Shown: positions 1 through 5,312 of the stretch, piece by piece
Layout of the letters: each line of letters begins with the position of its first letter
Numbering within the stretch: the first letter of the stretch is position 1
NCBI GenBank assembly: GCA_014376425.1
Contig: JACMRO010000278.1
Coordinates: forward strand, 1 to 5,553
From: Rubritepida sp.
GTDB lineage: Bacteria; Pseudomonadota; Alphaproteobacteria; Acetobacterales; Acetobacteraceae
Direction: 5' to 3'
Length of the DNA: 5,553 nt
Translations under genes and position numbers: made by a program
The notes under the pieces: generated by a model
The model's input: only the letters and a program-made list of their open reading frames with translations
Database searches by the model: none
Told to the model about the DNA's origin: nothing

Positions 1-52
1 CATAGCCCTCGAAATCGCGGGGATAGGGGTCGTCGGCGGCGAGCAGGGTCAT
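1..52 (-). CDS. 5' end of an unidentified gene, truncated by the left edge
   Basis: An ATG at 52-50 on the minus strand opens a frame that stays open to the window edge and reads MTLLAADDPYPRDFEGY. It starts 9 nt after the TAG stop of the acetyltransferase gene. A weak Shine-Dalgarno-like TAGG, partly formed by that stop codon, lies about 8 nt upstream. The tight spacing suggests translational coupling as the last visible gene of the amidase-acetyltransferase operon. Seventeen codons are too few to assign a family, and no signal peptide is evident. It could be a small enzyme of the same pathway, but nothing seen supports a particular function. Confidence 0.6.
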   Translation of the reverse strand, partial: MTLLAADDPYPRDFEGY

Positions 53-61
53 GCCGCCAGC

Positions 62-580
62 CTACTCCGGCAGGCTGCGGTCCGCCTCCCCCAAAGGCCG
101 CTGCATGGTGACCACATCCACCCAGCGGCCGAACTTCATCCCGACCGCGCGCATCACGCCAATCTGCCGGAAGCCCAGCGACAGGTGCAGGCCGATGCTG
201 CCGACATTCTCGCTATCGCCGATCACCGCGATCATCTGCCGGAAGCCGCGATGCGCGGCATGGTCCAGCAGCGCCGCGACCAGCGCCTTGCCCACGCCCT
301 GGCCGCGCACATCGTCGCGGACGTAGATGCTGTCCTCGGCGGTGAAGCGGTAGGCGCTGCGGTCGCGATACTGCATGTAGTAGCCAAAGCCAGTGAGCTG
401 GCCGTCATTCTCGGTGACCAGCCAAGCGCAGCCATCGGCCTGTACGCGCGCCATCCGGCGGGCCATTTCCGCGGCGTCCGGCGCGCCCTCCTCGAAGGTG
501 CCGCTGCCATGCGCCACGTGGTGGGCGTAGATGGCGGTGATGGCGGCTAGGTCGGTGGGGGTGGCGTCGCGCAGCGTCAC
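62..580 (-). CDS. GNAT family N-acetyltransferase, phosphinothricin/methionine sulfone acetyltransferase type
   Basis: This 172-residue protein has the normal length and layout of the PAT/Bar/MnaT (YncA) branch of GNAT enzymes, which move acetyl from acetyl-CoA to the amino group of amino acids or analogues such as phosphinothricin, methionine sulfone or sulfoximine. Visible marks are an N-terminal RDATPTDLAAITAIYAHHV helix region (residues 4-22), the strand AEDSIYV (81-87), the acetyl-CoA pyrophosphate loop RGQGVG (92-97), the N-x-x-S-I-x-L-H stretch followed by LGF (125-137), and a C-terminal KFGRWVDVVTMQRPL (149-163) typical of this branch. The start is GTG at 580-578, sharing GTGA with the amidase stop; GGAG lies 8 nt upstream inside the amidase gene, so translation is probably coupled. 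No signal peptide is visible, so it should act in the cytoplasm. The exact amine substrate cannot be read from sequence. Confidence 0.93.
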   Translation of the reverse strand: MTLRDATPTDLAAITAIYAHHVAHGSGTFEEGAPDAAEMARRMARVQADGCAWLVTENDGQLTGFGYYMQYRDRSAYRFTAEDSIYVRDDVRGQGVGKALVAALLDHAAHRGFRQMIAVIGDSENVGSIGLHLSLGFRQIGVMRAVGMKFGRWVDVVTMQRPLGEADRSLPE

Positions 581-1773
581 AGCCGCAGCTCCGCCGCCAC
601 TGCCTCTGCCAGGCGCAGCAGCATGCGATCCTGCCCGGCGCCGGCCACCAGTGACAGGCCGACGGGGCCGCCGCCGGCGCGCGCGGCGGGGATGCTGACC
701 TCGGGCAGCCCCCCCAGACCGGCTATGGCGGTGACGCCCATGGTGCGCTGCCGCACCGTGTTCTGCTCGGCCGGGCTCGCCGTCAGCAGCGGCGCGGCGA
801 TCGGCGATGTCGGGAAGGCCAGCACCGCGCCGCCGGCCAGCAGGGCGCGCATCCGGGCCTGGAACTGGCGGCGGAGGTGGCGGCCGGCGGCGGCCTGGGC
901 GGCGGGCATGTCGCGCGCGGCGGCGAAGCGTTCGCCAACGCCCGGACCAAAGGCGGGGGCCGTGGCGGTGATCCAGCGGCCCAGCGTGGCCCAGGCCTCC
1001 TGCGCCTGCATGCAGCGAAACCCTTCATACAGCGTCGCCAGCCCTTCCGGGCAGAGTTGCAGCCGGGTGGGCTGGCCCAGCAGCCGTGCCACTGCCGCCA
1101 GGGCAGGCCGCAACGCCGCAACCACTTCAGGGTCGGCGTTGTCCCACAAATCATCGGGCTGCAGCAGCGGGCCGGGCGTCAGGCCGGCGCTGGGTTCGTC
1201 CGGCAGCAACGCCGCGCCCACCTGTGCCAGCACCGCCGCCTTGCCGGCGAACCATCCTGGCGTGTCGAAGCTTGGCCCCAGCGCGGCGCAACCGGCCAGT
1301 GAGATCGCCCCCCAGCTCGGCCGGATGCCGAACACGCCACAATAGCTGGCCGGGATGCGGACCGATCCACCGGTGTCCGACCCCATGGCGAAATCCACCA
1401 GCCCCGCGGCCACCGCGGCGGCACTGCCGCAGGAGGAACCGCCGGGAAAGCGATCGGGTGCATGCGGGTTGATGGGCGTGCCGTGCCAGACGTTTTCGCC
1501 CGTCAGCCCGTATGCCAGCTCAACGGTCTTGGTTTTGCCGACCAGTGCGGCGCCGGCCTCCAGCAGCTCCAGCACTACTGGCGCGGTGGCCGCGGCGGTG
1601 CCGTGGGTGCGCGCCCAGTCGGGGTTGCCGTAGCTGGTGACGTGGCCGGCCAGGTCATACAGATCCTTCACCGCGAAACGCAGCCCGGCCAGCGGGCCGG
1701 TGGCGGCGCCCGCCAGCATGGCCCGCGGGCCGGGGATGAAGGGGCCGTCCCGCTCGCCGATCTCAGCCGTCAT
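577..1773 (-). CDS. Amidase signature family hydrolase (AMI1-like amidase)
   Basis: This 398-residue enzyme belongs to the amidase signature family, which hydrolyses carboxamides to acid plus ammonia with a Ser-cisSer-Lys triad. The triad is visible: Lys36 in FAVKDLYD, Ser113 in the glycine-serine loop PGGSSCGSA (110-118), and nucleophile Ser137 in GSDTGGSVRIPA (131-142). The short length, VTSYGNPDWARTH (45-57) and PASYCGVFGIRPSWG (141-155) resemble plant AMI1 (indole-3-acetamide hydrolase), whose triad, from memory, carries the same numbers. This differs from GatA, which is longer and sits with gatB/gatC, absent here. The ATG at 1773 is preceded by AAGGG with an 8-nt spacer. No signal peptide, so cytoplasmic. 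It follows the PF13449 gene by 60 nt and overlaps the acetyltransferase by 4 nt. Indole-3-acetamide is one possible substrate, but family resemblance does not prove it. Confidence 0.93.
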   Translation of the reverse strand: MTAEIGERDGPFIPGPRAMLAGAATGPLAGLRFAVKDLYDLAGHVTSYGNPDWARTHGTAAATAPVVLELLEAGAALVGKTKTVELAYGLTGENVWHGTPINPHAPDRFPGGSSCGSAAAVAAGLVDFAMGSDTGGSVRIPASYCGVFGIRPSWGAISLAGCAALGPSFDTPGWFAGKAAVLAQVGAALLPDEPSAGLTPGPLLQPDDLWDNADPEVVAALRPALAAVARLLGQPTRLQLCPEGLATLYEGFRCMQAQEAWATLGRWITATAPAFGPGVGERFAAARDMPAAQAAAGRHLRRQFQARMRALLAGGAVLAFPTSPIAAPLLTASPAEQNTVRQRTMGVTAIAGLGGLPEVSIPAARAGGGPVGLSLVAGAGQDRMLLRLAEAVAAELRL

Positions 1774-1795
1774 CCGCCCATCCCTTGCCTGCGCC

Positions 1796-1811
1796 GGCCC
1801 ATGGTAGGGCC
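1796..1811 (-). repeat. Short inverted repeat between the PF13449 gene and the amidase
   Basis: GGCCC and its complement GGGCC form 5-bp arms around a 6-nt loop in the 60-nt gap, ending about 10 nt before the amidase Shine-Dalgarno. A separate 10-bp palindrome, CAGCCGGCTG, lies next to it at 1815-1824. Neither is followed by a T run, so a rho-independent terminator is not supported. They may be weak RNA hairpins that modulate read-through or amidase translation, or chance in GC-rich DNA. Confidence 0.25.
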
Positions 1812-1833
1812 AAACAGCCGGCTGTGAAGCGGT

Positions 1834-3264
1834 TCAGCGCGCCCGCAACAGCTCCGGCACGCGCAGCAGCAGAAGTTCGTTATTATCGGCACGGTTGGTG
1901 TGGCGCCCTGCCGAAAAGGGCAGGTTGTTGTCGTTGCCGAGGATGATGTGGTCGGCATCGACCATCGCGACATTCTCGATGGTGAAGAACGGGAAGGTGA
2001 AGCGGCCAGGGGGCGTGCCACCGGGTGCATCGGGCGGAACAGCGCCACGGTCGCGCACGCGGCCATCCGGGTCGCTCATCGCCATCAGGTCGATGTGGCC
2101 GATCTTGCGGACGTAGCCTTCCGCATCGGCGTCGCCCAGGTCGATAAGGTAGACGCGCTTGAAGCGCGCGGGGTTGGCGAAGCAGGGGGCGGCCGAAGTG
2201 GCGGCCACGCCGGCGGCGCAGGCCAGGCCAGGGTCACCTTCGCCGTTGTCGCGCTCGATCACCAGGGCGCGGCGGTCGTCGATCATGTTGAAGTCGCCGA
2301 TGGCGGTGGCGCCGGGCTCCAGCCGATAACGCAGGCTGCGGCCGGTGAAGGCCCGGCGGGCCGTGCTGAACTCGATCAGCCGCAGGAAGGCGCCTTCCGC
2401 CTGGTCGCTGCCCGGCGCGTAGAGTGGCTGTTCCAGCAGGCCCCACAGTGTCTGTCCATCCGGGCTCATCGCCATGCCCTCATAGCCGCCCGAGCGGCGG
2501 GCACGGAACGCGACGCCGGCGGTGGGCGTGGCCGGCACCTGCAGCGCGGGGTGGTCGGGGCTGCGGATCGGCTGGCCGTCCAGCGTGGTCTCGAACACGC
2601 CCAGGACGCGTCCCTGCGCGTCGGCGTGGATCAAGAAGGGGCCGAACTCGTCACCCAGCCAGAAGCTGCCATCGGGCGCGACCTGCAGGCTTTCGGTGTC
2701 GAAATCGGCGCCGGTCAGGTAGCGCGTCGGGCTCGGGTCGGTGACGATGTGGAAGGGCACGACGCGGTTCGGGTCGGAGAGGAAGATGGTGCGTTCAACG
2801 GCGACCGTGCCGGCGGCGAAGTCCGGCCGTACGCGGTGGATCATCAGCAGCGCGTCGGGGCTGTTGCGGCGGTTGCCGAAGCCGTTGTCGCTGGTGACCC
2901 AGTAGCTGCCGTCGGGGGTTTGATTGCCGGCCCCGCCTGTGGCGGGCCGGATGCCCGAGAACCCCTGCACCGGCTGGCCGGCGAAGGGCAGCGACAGCCC
3001 GGTCTCGCGGTTGCCATAGGTGGGGCCGACATTGCCCATCACGCTGCCGCGCTGCTCGTTTCGGATGTTGCCGGGGCCGGTGAAGCGGCCGGAGGTCGCA
3101 AAGCCCGGCGGCGCGTCGGCCGGCGGGGCCACGAAGGTTGCGGCCGGCAGCACCGCGTGGCCGGCCACCCGGGCCTCGAAGCGCTGGTCGGCCAGGGCCG
3201 GCGGGGCGAGGGCCAGCGGGGCAAGGGCCAGCAGGGCGGTGGTCAGCAGAAGCCAGGCGCGCAT
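1834..3264 (-). CDS. Exported esterase-like/phytase-like protein (PF13449 type)
   Basis: This 476-residue protein starts with a Sec-type leader: MRAW, a leucine/alanine-rich core, and a likely cleavage after ALA at residue 25. The mature part reads like the 'esterase-like activity of phytase' family (PF13449), a beta-propeller-like fold of repeated acidic and aromatic turns: GFSGIR (101-106), DGSYWVTSDNGFGNR (118-132), GADFDTESLQVAPDGSFWLGDEFGPF (starting near 185), GYEGMAMSPDGQTLWGLLEQ (260-279), GDFNMIDDRRALVIERDNGEGD (from 323) and FFTIENVAMVDADHIILGNDNN (from 426). The clustered D/E/N residues could bind metal. Two cysteines (349 and 361) might form a disulfide after export. The ATG at 3264 has AAGGA with a 9-nt spacer. 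Family members are annotated by similarity to phytases; true substrates are mostly unknown, so phosphoester or ester hydrolysis in the periplasm is inference. It may be the first gene of the amidase-acetyltransferase transcript. Confidence 0.88.
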   Translation of the reverse strand: MRAWLLLTTALLALAPLALAPPALADQRFEARVAGHAVLPAATFVAPPADAPPGFATSGRFTGPGNIRNEQRGSVMGNVGPTYGNRETGLSLPFAGQPVQGFSGIRPATGGAGNQTPDGSYWVTSDNGFGNRRNSPDALLMIHRVRPDFAAGTVAVERTIFLSDPNRVVPFHIVTDPSPTRYLTGADFDTESLQVAPDGSFWLGDEFGPFLIHADAQGRVLGVFETTLDGQPIRSPDHPALQVPATPTAGVAFRARRSGGYEGMAMSPDGQTLWGLLEQPLYAPGSDQAEGAFLRLIEFSTARRAFTGRSLRYRLEPGATAIGDFNMIDDRRALVIERDNGEGDPGLACAAGVAATSAAPCFANPARFKRVYLIDLGDADAEGYVRKIGHIDLMAMSDPDGRVRDRGAVPPDAPGGTPPGRFTFPFFTIENVAMVDADHIILGNDNNLPFSAGRHTNRADNNELLLLRVPELLRAR

Positions 3265-3283
3265 TTGGGCGTTTCCTTCATCG

Positions 3284-3300
3284 GTAGCGCTACTTAGCGC
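3284..3300. promoter_or_regulatory. Overlapping palindromes upstream of the PF13449 gene (possible operator)
   Basis: GTAGCGCTAC at 3284-3293 is a perfect 10-bp palindrome. It overlaps a second symmetric element, GCGCTA-CT-TAGCGC, at 3287-3300. They lie 20-36 nt upstream of the PF13449 start codon. Palindromes with a central CG are typical of LacI-family operators, and GGTAGCGCTA resembles the core of the 'xyl-box' I recall from Xanthomonas. No regulator gene is in view and no clear -35/-10 was found beside it, so operator function is only a proposal. An RNA hairpin in the leader is the alternative. Confidence 0.35.
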
Positions 3301-3339
3301 GGCTGCGTTGCAGGCGCATGACGCTGCGATGACGGCTTG

Positions 3340-3372
3340 GGTGCGTGGGGGCGGTGACCGCCCCCACGCACC
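3340..3372 (-). terminator. Long perfect inverted repeat, probable transcription terminator
   Basis: Sixteen bases at 3340-3355 are exactly complementary to 3357-3372, around a single central base. In RNA this gives a very stable G/C-rich stem, about 14 bp once a minimal loop is allowed. It starts 7 nt beyond the stop of the second small secreted gene, where a terminator belongs. No T run follows on the minus strand (the next bases read CAAGCCGTC), so it is not a canonical rho-independent terminator. It may act as a U-less terminator, or as a stem that blocks 3' exonucleases. Confidence 0.6.
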
Positions 3373-3379
3373 GGCTTCC

Positions 3380-3700
3380 TCAGGGGAAATTCACGTCCGT
3401 CAGGTTGCAGGTGTTGACCTGCCGCCGCTCCACATTGGTGCCGTCGGCCCAGATGATGCGGATATCGTTGACGCACTGCCCGGCAGGCAGGACGACGTTG
3501 AAGCCGGCGCCGGGGGCCAGGACGTTACGGCCCAGGCGGTCATTGCCCCAGCTCGACACCGAGGACGCCGAGACATAGATCTCGTTGATGGCCTGCTGGC
3601 CGCGGTTGGTCAGCCGGAAGTCGGGGTTGTTCGTCTGCGCGGTGGCAGGCAGGGCGAGGCCGAGCATGGCTACCGCCGCGAAGAGTTTCATGCGGGTCAA
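3380..3700 (-). CDS. Small secreted Cys-pair protein, paralog A
   Basis: I do not recognise a named family. The most likely product is 106 residues: MTRMKLF, a hydrophobic leader with cleavage near LPATAQ (residues 18-22), then about 84 mature residues. Landmarks are FRLTN (28-32), AINEIYVS (37-44), WGNDRLG (51-57), LPAGQC (71-76), DIRIIWADG (79-87) and ERRQVNTCN (91-99). Cys76 and Cys98 are the only cysteines and are 22 residues apart, as in the upstream paralog, which suggests a periplasmic disulfide in a small beta-rich domain. I chose the TTG at 3700 because AAGGA sits 9 nt before it; the ATG at 3691 lies about 19 nt from AAGGA. The frame is open upstream to 3757, but that part is probably non-coding. 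It follows paralog B after 83 nt and precedes the long inverted repeat. Function unknown. Confidence 0.78.
   Translation of the reverse strand: MTRMKLFAAVAMLGLALPATAQTNNPDFRLTNRGQQAINEIYVSASSVSSWGNDRLGRNVLAPGAGFNVVLPAGQCVNDIRIIWADGTNVERRQVNTCNLTDVNFP
3404..3431. repeat. Copy 1 of a 28-bp exact direct repeat shared by the secreted paralogs
   Basis: These 28 bases encode the ERRQVNTCN region near the C-terminus of paralog A and match 3808-3835 in paralog B exactly. The flanking bases differ at several codon positions, so this is the best-conserved block at DNA level between the two genes. Confidence 0.85.
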
Positions 3701-3728
3701 AGTGACAGTTTCCTTGTGGTGAATGGCA

Positions 3729-3748
3729 GGGCCGCCATAGGGCGACCC
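3729..3748 (-). repeat. Hairpin-forming inverted repeat between the two secreted paralogs
   Basis: As minus-strand RNA, GGGUCGCC, a CUAU loop and GGCGGCCC pair over 8 bp with one G-U pair. It lies in the 83-nt gap between the paralogs, about 25 nt before the Shine-Dalgarno of paralog A. There is no U run after it, so it would be a weak terminator at best. It could lower read-through and so make the downstream paralog less abundant, or stabilise the upstream mRNA end. Confidence 0.35.
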
Positions 3749-3783
3749 TTCGGGCACGGCTCCGCCACTGTCGGCCTGGGCCC

Positions 3784-4086
3784 TCAGTGGAATATCAAGT
3801 CGGTGATGTTGCAGGTGTTGACCTGCCGCCGCTCCTGGTTGGTGCTATCGGCCCGGATCACCCGGGCGCCGTTCATGCACTGGCCAGCGGGCAGCACCGC
3901 CAGGCTCACACCCAGCCGGTCCTGGCCCCAATTGGCATCGGCCGAGAATGAGACGTAGGTCTCATTGATCGGCCGCGGGCCGGGGTTGTCGAGCCGAAAA
4001 CCCTGGTTGTTATGCGTCTGCGCCATCGCTGGCAGGGCAAGCATCGCCAGGGCAAGGCCCATGAGGAGGGTAGAGCGACGAACCAT
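3784..4086 (-). CDS. Small secreted Cys-pair protein, paralog B
   Basis: This 100-residue protein is a tandem paralog of the gene that follows it. The leader MVRRSTLLMG...LALPAMAQ has basic residues, a hydrophobic core and a likely cleavage near A22. The mature part keeps the same landmarks: FRLDN (30-34), PINETYVS (39-46), WGQDRLG (53-59), LPAGQC (65-70), VIRAD (76-80) and ERRQVNTCN (85-93), with Cys70 and Cys92 as the only cysteines. Compared with paralog A it lacks about 8 residues between DRLG and LPAGQC. By my hand alignment roughly 60% of the mature residues are identical. The ATG at 4086 has a strong GAGGAGG 5 nt upstream; a longer frame to 4233 would run into the hydrolase gene and is not needed. 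It lies 77 nt after the hydrolase with no obvious terminator between, so co-transcription is possible. I do not recognise the family. Confidence 0.85.
   Translation of the reverse strand: MVRRSTLLMGLALAMLALPAMAQTHNNQGFRLDNPGPRPINETYVSFSADANWGQDRLGVSLAVLPAGQCMNGARVIRADSTNQERRQVNTCNITDLIFH
3808..3835. repeat. Copy 2 of the 28-bp exact direct repeat
   Basis: Identical to 3404-3431 in the same orientation and the same codon frame, 404 bp apart. The tandem gene duplication explains it; it is not a mobile element end. Confidence 0.85.
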
Positions 4087-4163
4087 GGTTTCCTCCTCGA
4101 CGGTTGGGTGCAGAACACCACGCCCTGCCCACCGCGTCATGGCGCAAAACGATGAAATTCCGC

Positions 4164-5222
4164 TTAACTGGCGGCTTCCTCCAGGAAGACCTGCACGGAC
4201 TGGAACAGCGCGCCGCGGCTGCGCTCCATCCACATGCCGTGCGTGCCCTCACCCAGCAGCACCAGGCGCTTGCCGGGGCTTTGGGTCAGCAGTGGAAACA
4301 GCGTCTGCGCCATGTAGGGCGGCGTGTCCTGGTCCCACTCGCCCAGCACCAGCAGGGTGGGCGCGGTGATCCGGGCGGGATCGTAGAAGGCGCGGCCGGC
4401 CCCCCAGAACTCGCGGCCATCGGCCACGCTGCCATTGGGCGCGCGCAGCGCGGGCGGGTTGCGGCGCAGCCCCTCGGGGTCTGTCGCCCAGGTGACGCCT
4501 GCCCAGTGCTCGAACCATCCTGCCGGGACCAGGTTGGCGCGGGCGGCTTCGGGCACGCCGGCACCGCGGCGGGCGCGGGCCTGTTCCTGGGTGACGTATC
4601 TGTAGGCGCCCAGGGGCCCACCGGGGTCGGCCAGCGACGCGCCCTGCCGCAGCCAGACCGGCGCGTAGAGGACCAGCCGCTCGACCAGGTTCGGGTTTTC
4701 GGCGGCGAAGCGCCCCATCAGCGCGGTGCCCCAGGAATAGCCGAGCTGGGTCAGCTTCGGCACGCCGCGGCGCTGCCGGATAAAGGCGGCGGCAGCGCCG
4801 ATATCGGCCACCGCAAGCTCACCGCGCACCAACGGGCCATGGGCCTCGGGCGGCTGGCTCATCTCGGGCGGCCTGGTGCTGCGGCCATAGCCGCGCAGGT
4901 CGAGGCTCCAGACGTCGAAGCCGCGGCCGGCGATGTAATCCATCCAGGACAGGCCGCCCAGCGGCAGGTCGAAGGCGGTCGAGGCCGGGTAGGTGGCGCC
5001 ATGCACCATCAGCAGCACGCGGGAGGGGGTGTAGCCGGTCATGCTGTCCAGCCGCTTGTTGCGCAGGAACACTTCCTGGTTCTGCGCGGCCCCGCCGCCG
5101 GGGCCGTCGCCCACCGGCACCATGAATTCCTCGGTCACCACGCGCGCCGGCTGCGCCTGCGCGGTCGTGATGAAGGCGGGTGCGGCCAGCGCGGGGGCGG
5201 CCAGTACGACACGACGGTTCAT
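4164..5222 (-). CDS. Exported alpha/beta hydrolase
   Basis: This 352-residue serine hydrolase has a complete alpha/beta-hydrolase catalytic set. LLMVHGATYP (70-79) carries the HG oxyanion region, LDLRGYGRS (107-115) follows the third core strand, GYSWG (161-165) is the nucleophile elbow with Ser163, LGEWDQDTP (293-301) holds the likely acid Asp297, and GEGTHGMW (324-331) carries His328. A cap-like insertion fills roughly 190-280. The N-terminus MNRRVVLAAP...TTAQA (1-23) looks like a signal peptide with a twin-arginine flavour, so the enzyme is probably periplasmic. The ATG at 5222 is preceded by AGGGAG at about 9 nt; a longer frame reaching 5381 would overlap hrcA on the other strand. It is divergent from hrcA with 85 nt between the start codons. 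Ester or lipid-like substrates are typical of the superfamily, but specificity is unknown. Confidence 0.92.
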   Translation of the reverse strand: MNRRVVLAAPALAAPAFITTAQAQPARVVTEEFMVPVGDGPGGGAAQNQEVFLRNKRLDSMTGYTPSRVLLMVHGATYPASTAFDLPLGGLSWMDYIAGRGFDVWSLDLRGYGRSTRPPEMSQPPEAHGPLVRGELAVADIGAAAAFIRQRRGVPKLTQLGYSWGTALMGRFAAENPNLVERLVLYAPVWLRQGASLADPGGPLGAYRYVTQEQARARRGAGVPEAARANLVPAGWFEHWAGVTWATDPEGLRRNPPALRAPNGSVADGREFWGAGRAFYDPARITAPTLLVLGEWDQDTPPYMAQTLFPLLTQSPGKRLVLLGEGTHGMWMERSRGALFQSVQVFLEEAAS

Positions 5223-5270
5223 GCGAGAAATCTCCCTGCTTCGCCTCAGGCTAGCGCAGGAGCGGCGCAT

Positions 5271-5300
5271 TTGCATCTGCATGCCCGCACTCCCTACAAT
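5271..5300 (+). promoter_or_regulatory. Sigma70-type promoter of hrcA
   Basis: A -35-like TTGCAT (5271-5276) and a -10-like TACAAT (5295-5300) are separated by 18 bp. Both are close to the TTGACA/TATAAT consensus. With usual spacing, transcription would start near 5307-5308, at the hrcA ATG itself (5308). That fits the lack of a Shine-Dalgarno before the ATG and implies a leaderless mRNA. No CIRCE element is visible here. Confidence 0.65.
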
Positions 5301-5312
5301 ATGGCAGATGCA
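5272..5312. repeat. 9-bp inverted repeat bracketing the hrcA promoter core
   Basis: TGCATCTGC (5272-5280) and its exact reverse complement GCAGATGCA (5304-5312) are separated by 23 bp. The left arm overlaps the -35 and the right arm covers the predicted transcription start and start codon. The arm centres are 32 bp apart, about three helical turns, so a dimeric protein could bind both arms on one DNA face. It also lies in the region shared with the divergent hydrolase promoter. Confidence 0.45.

Noticed and set aside
623..1345. Plus-strand frames opposite the amidase
   Set aside because: They mirror the amidase coding sequence; the compositional bias and lack of motifs mark them as shadows.
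1900..3297. Long plus-strand open frame (465 codons) opposite the PF13449 gene
   Set aside because: It is antisense to a well-supported gene. Its translation is low-complexity (A/G/R/V-rich) without recognisable motifs, as expected of shadow frames in GC-rich DNA.
3020..3958. Plus-strand open frame (312 codons) spanning the hairpin and both secreted paralogs
   Set aside because: It crosses two well-supported minus-strand genes and the inverted repeat, has no ribosome site I can identify, and shows no family features.
4175..4188. CTTCCT-CC-AGGAAG inverted repeat at the 3' end of the hydrolase gene
   Set aside because: It lies within the last codons, has a 2-nt centre too small for a loop, and no T run follows; most likely chance.
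3784..4233. Longer 149-residue version of secreted paralog B
   Set aside because: The extra N-terminus overlaps the 3' end of the hydrolase gene, and the strong GAGGAGG before the ATG at 4086 gives a clean signal peptide start.
5281..5307. In-frame ATG at 5281 as the hrcA start
   Set aside because: It would put the TACAAT box inside the coding region, the nearest AGGAG is about 18 nt away, and the added residues are not typical of HrcA. Not fully excluded.
5223..5307. CIRCE operator upstream of hrcA
   Set aside because: I looked for TTAGCACTC-N9-GAGTGCTAA and found no convincing match in this gap.
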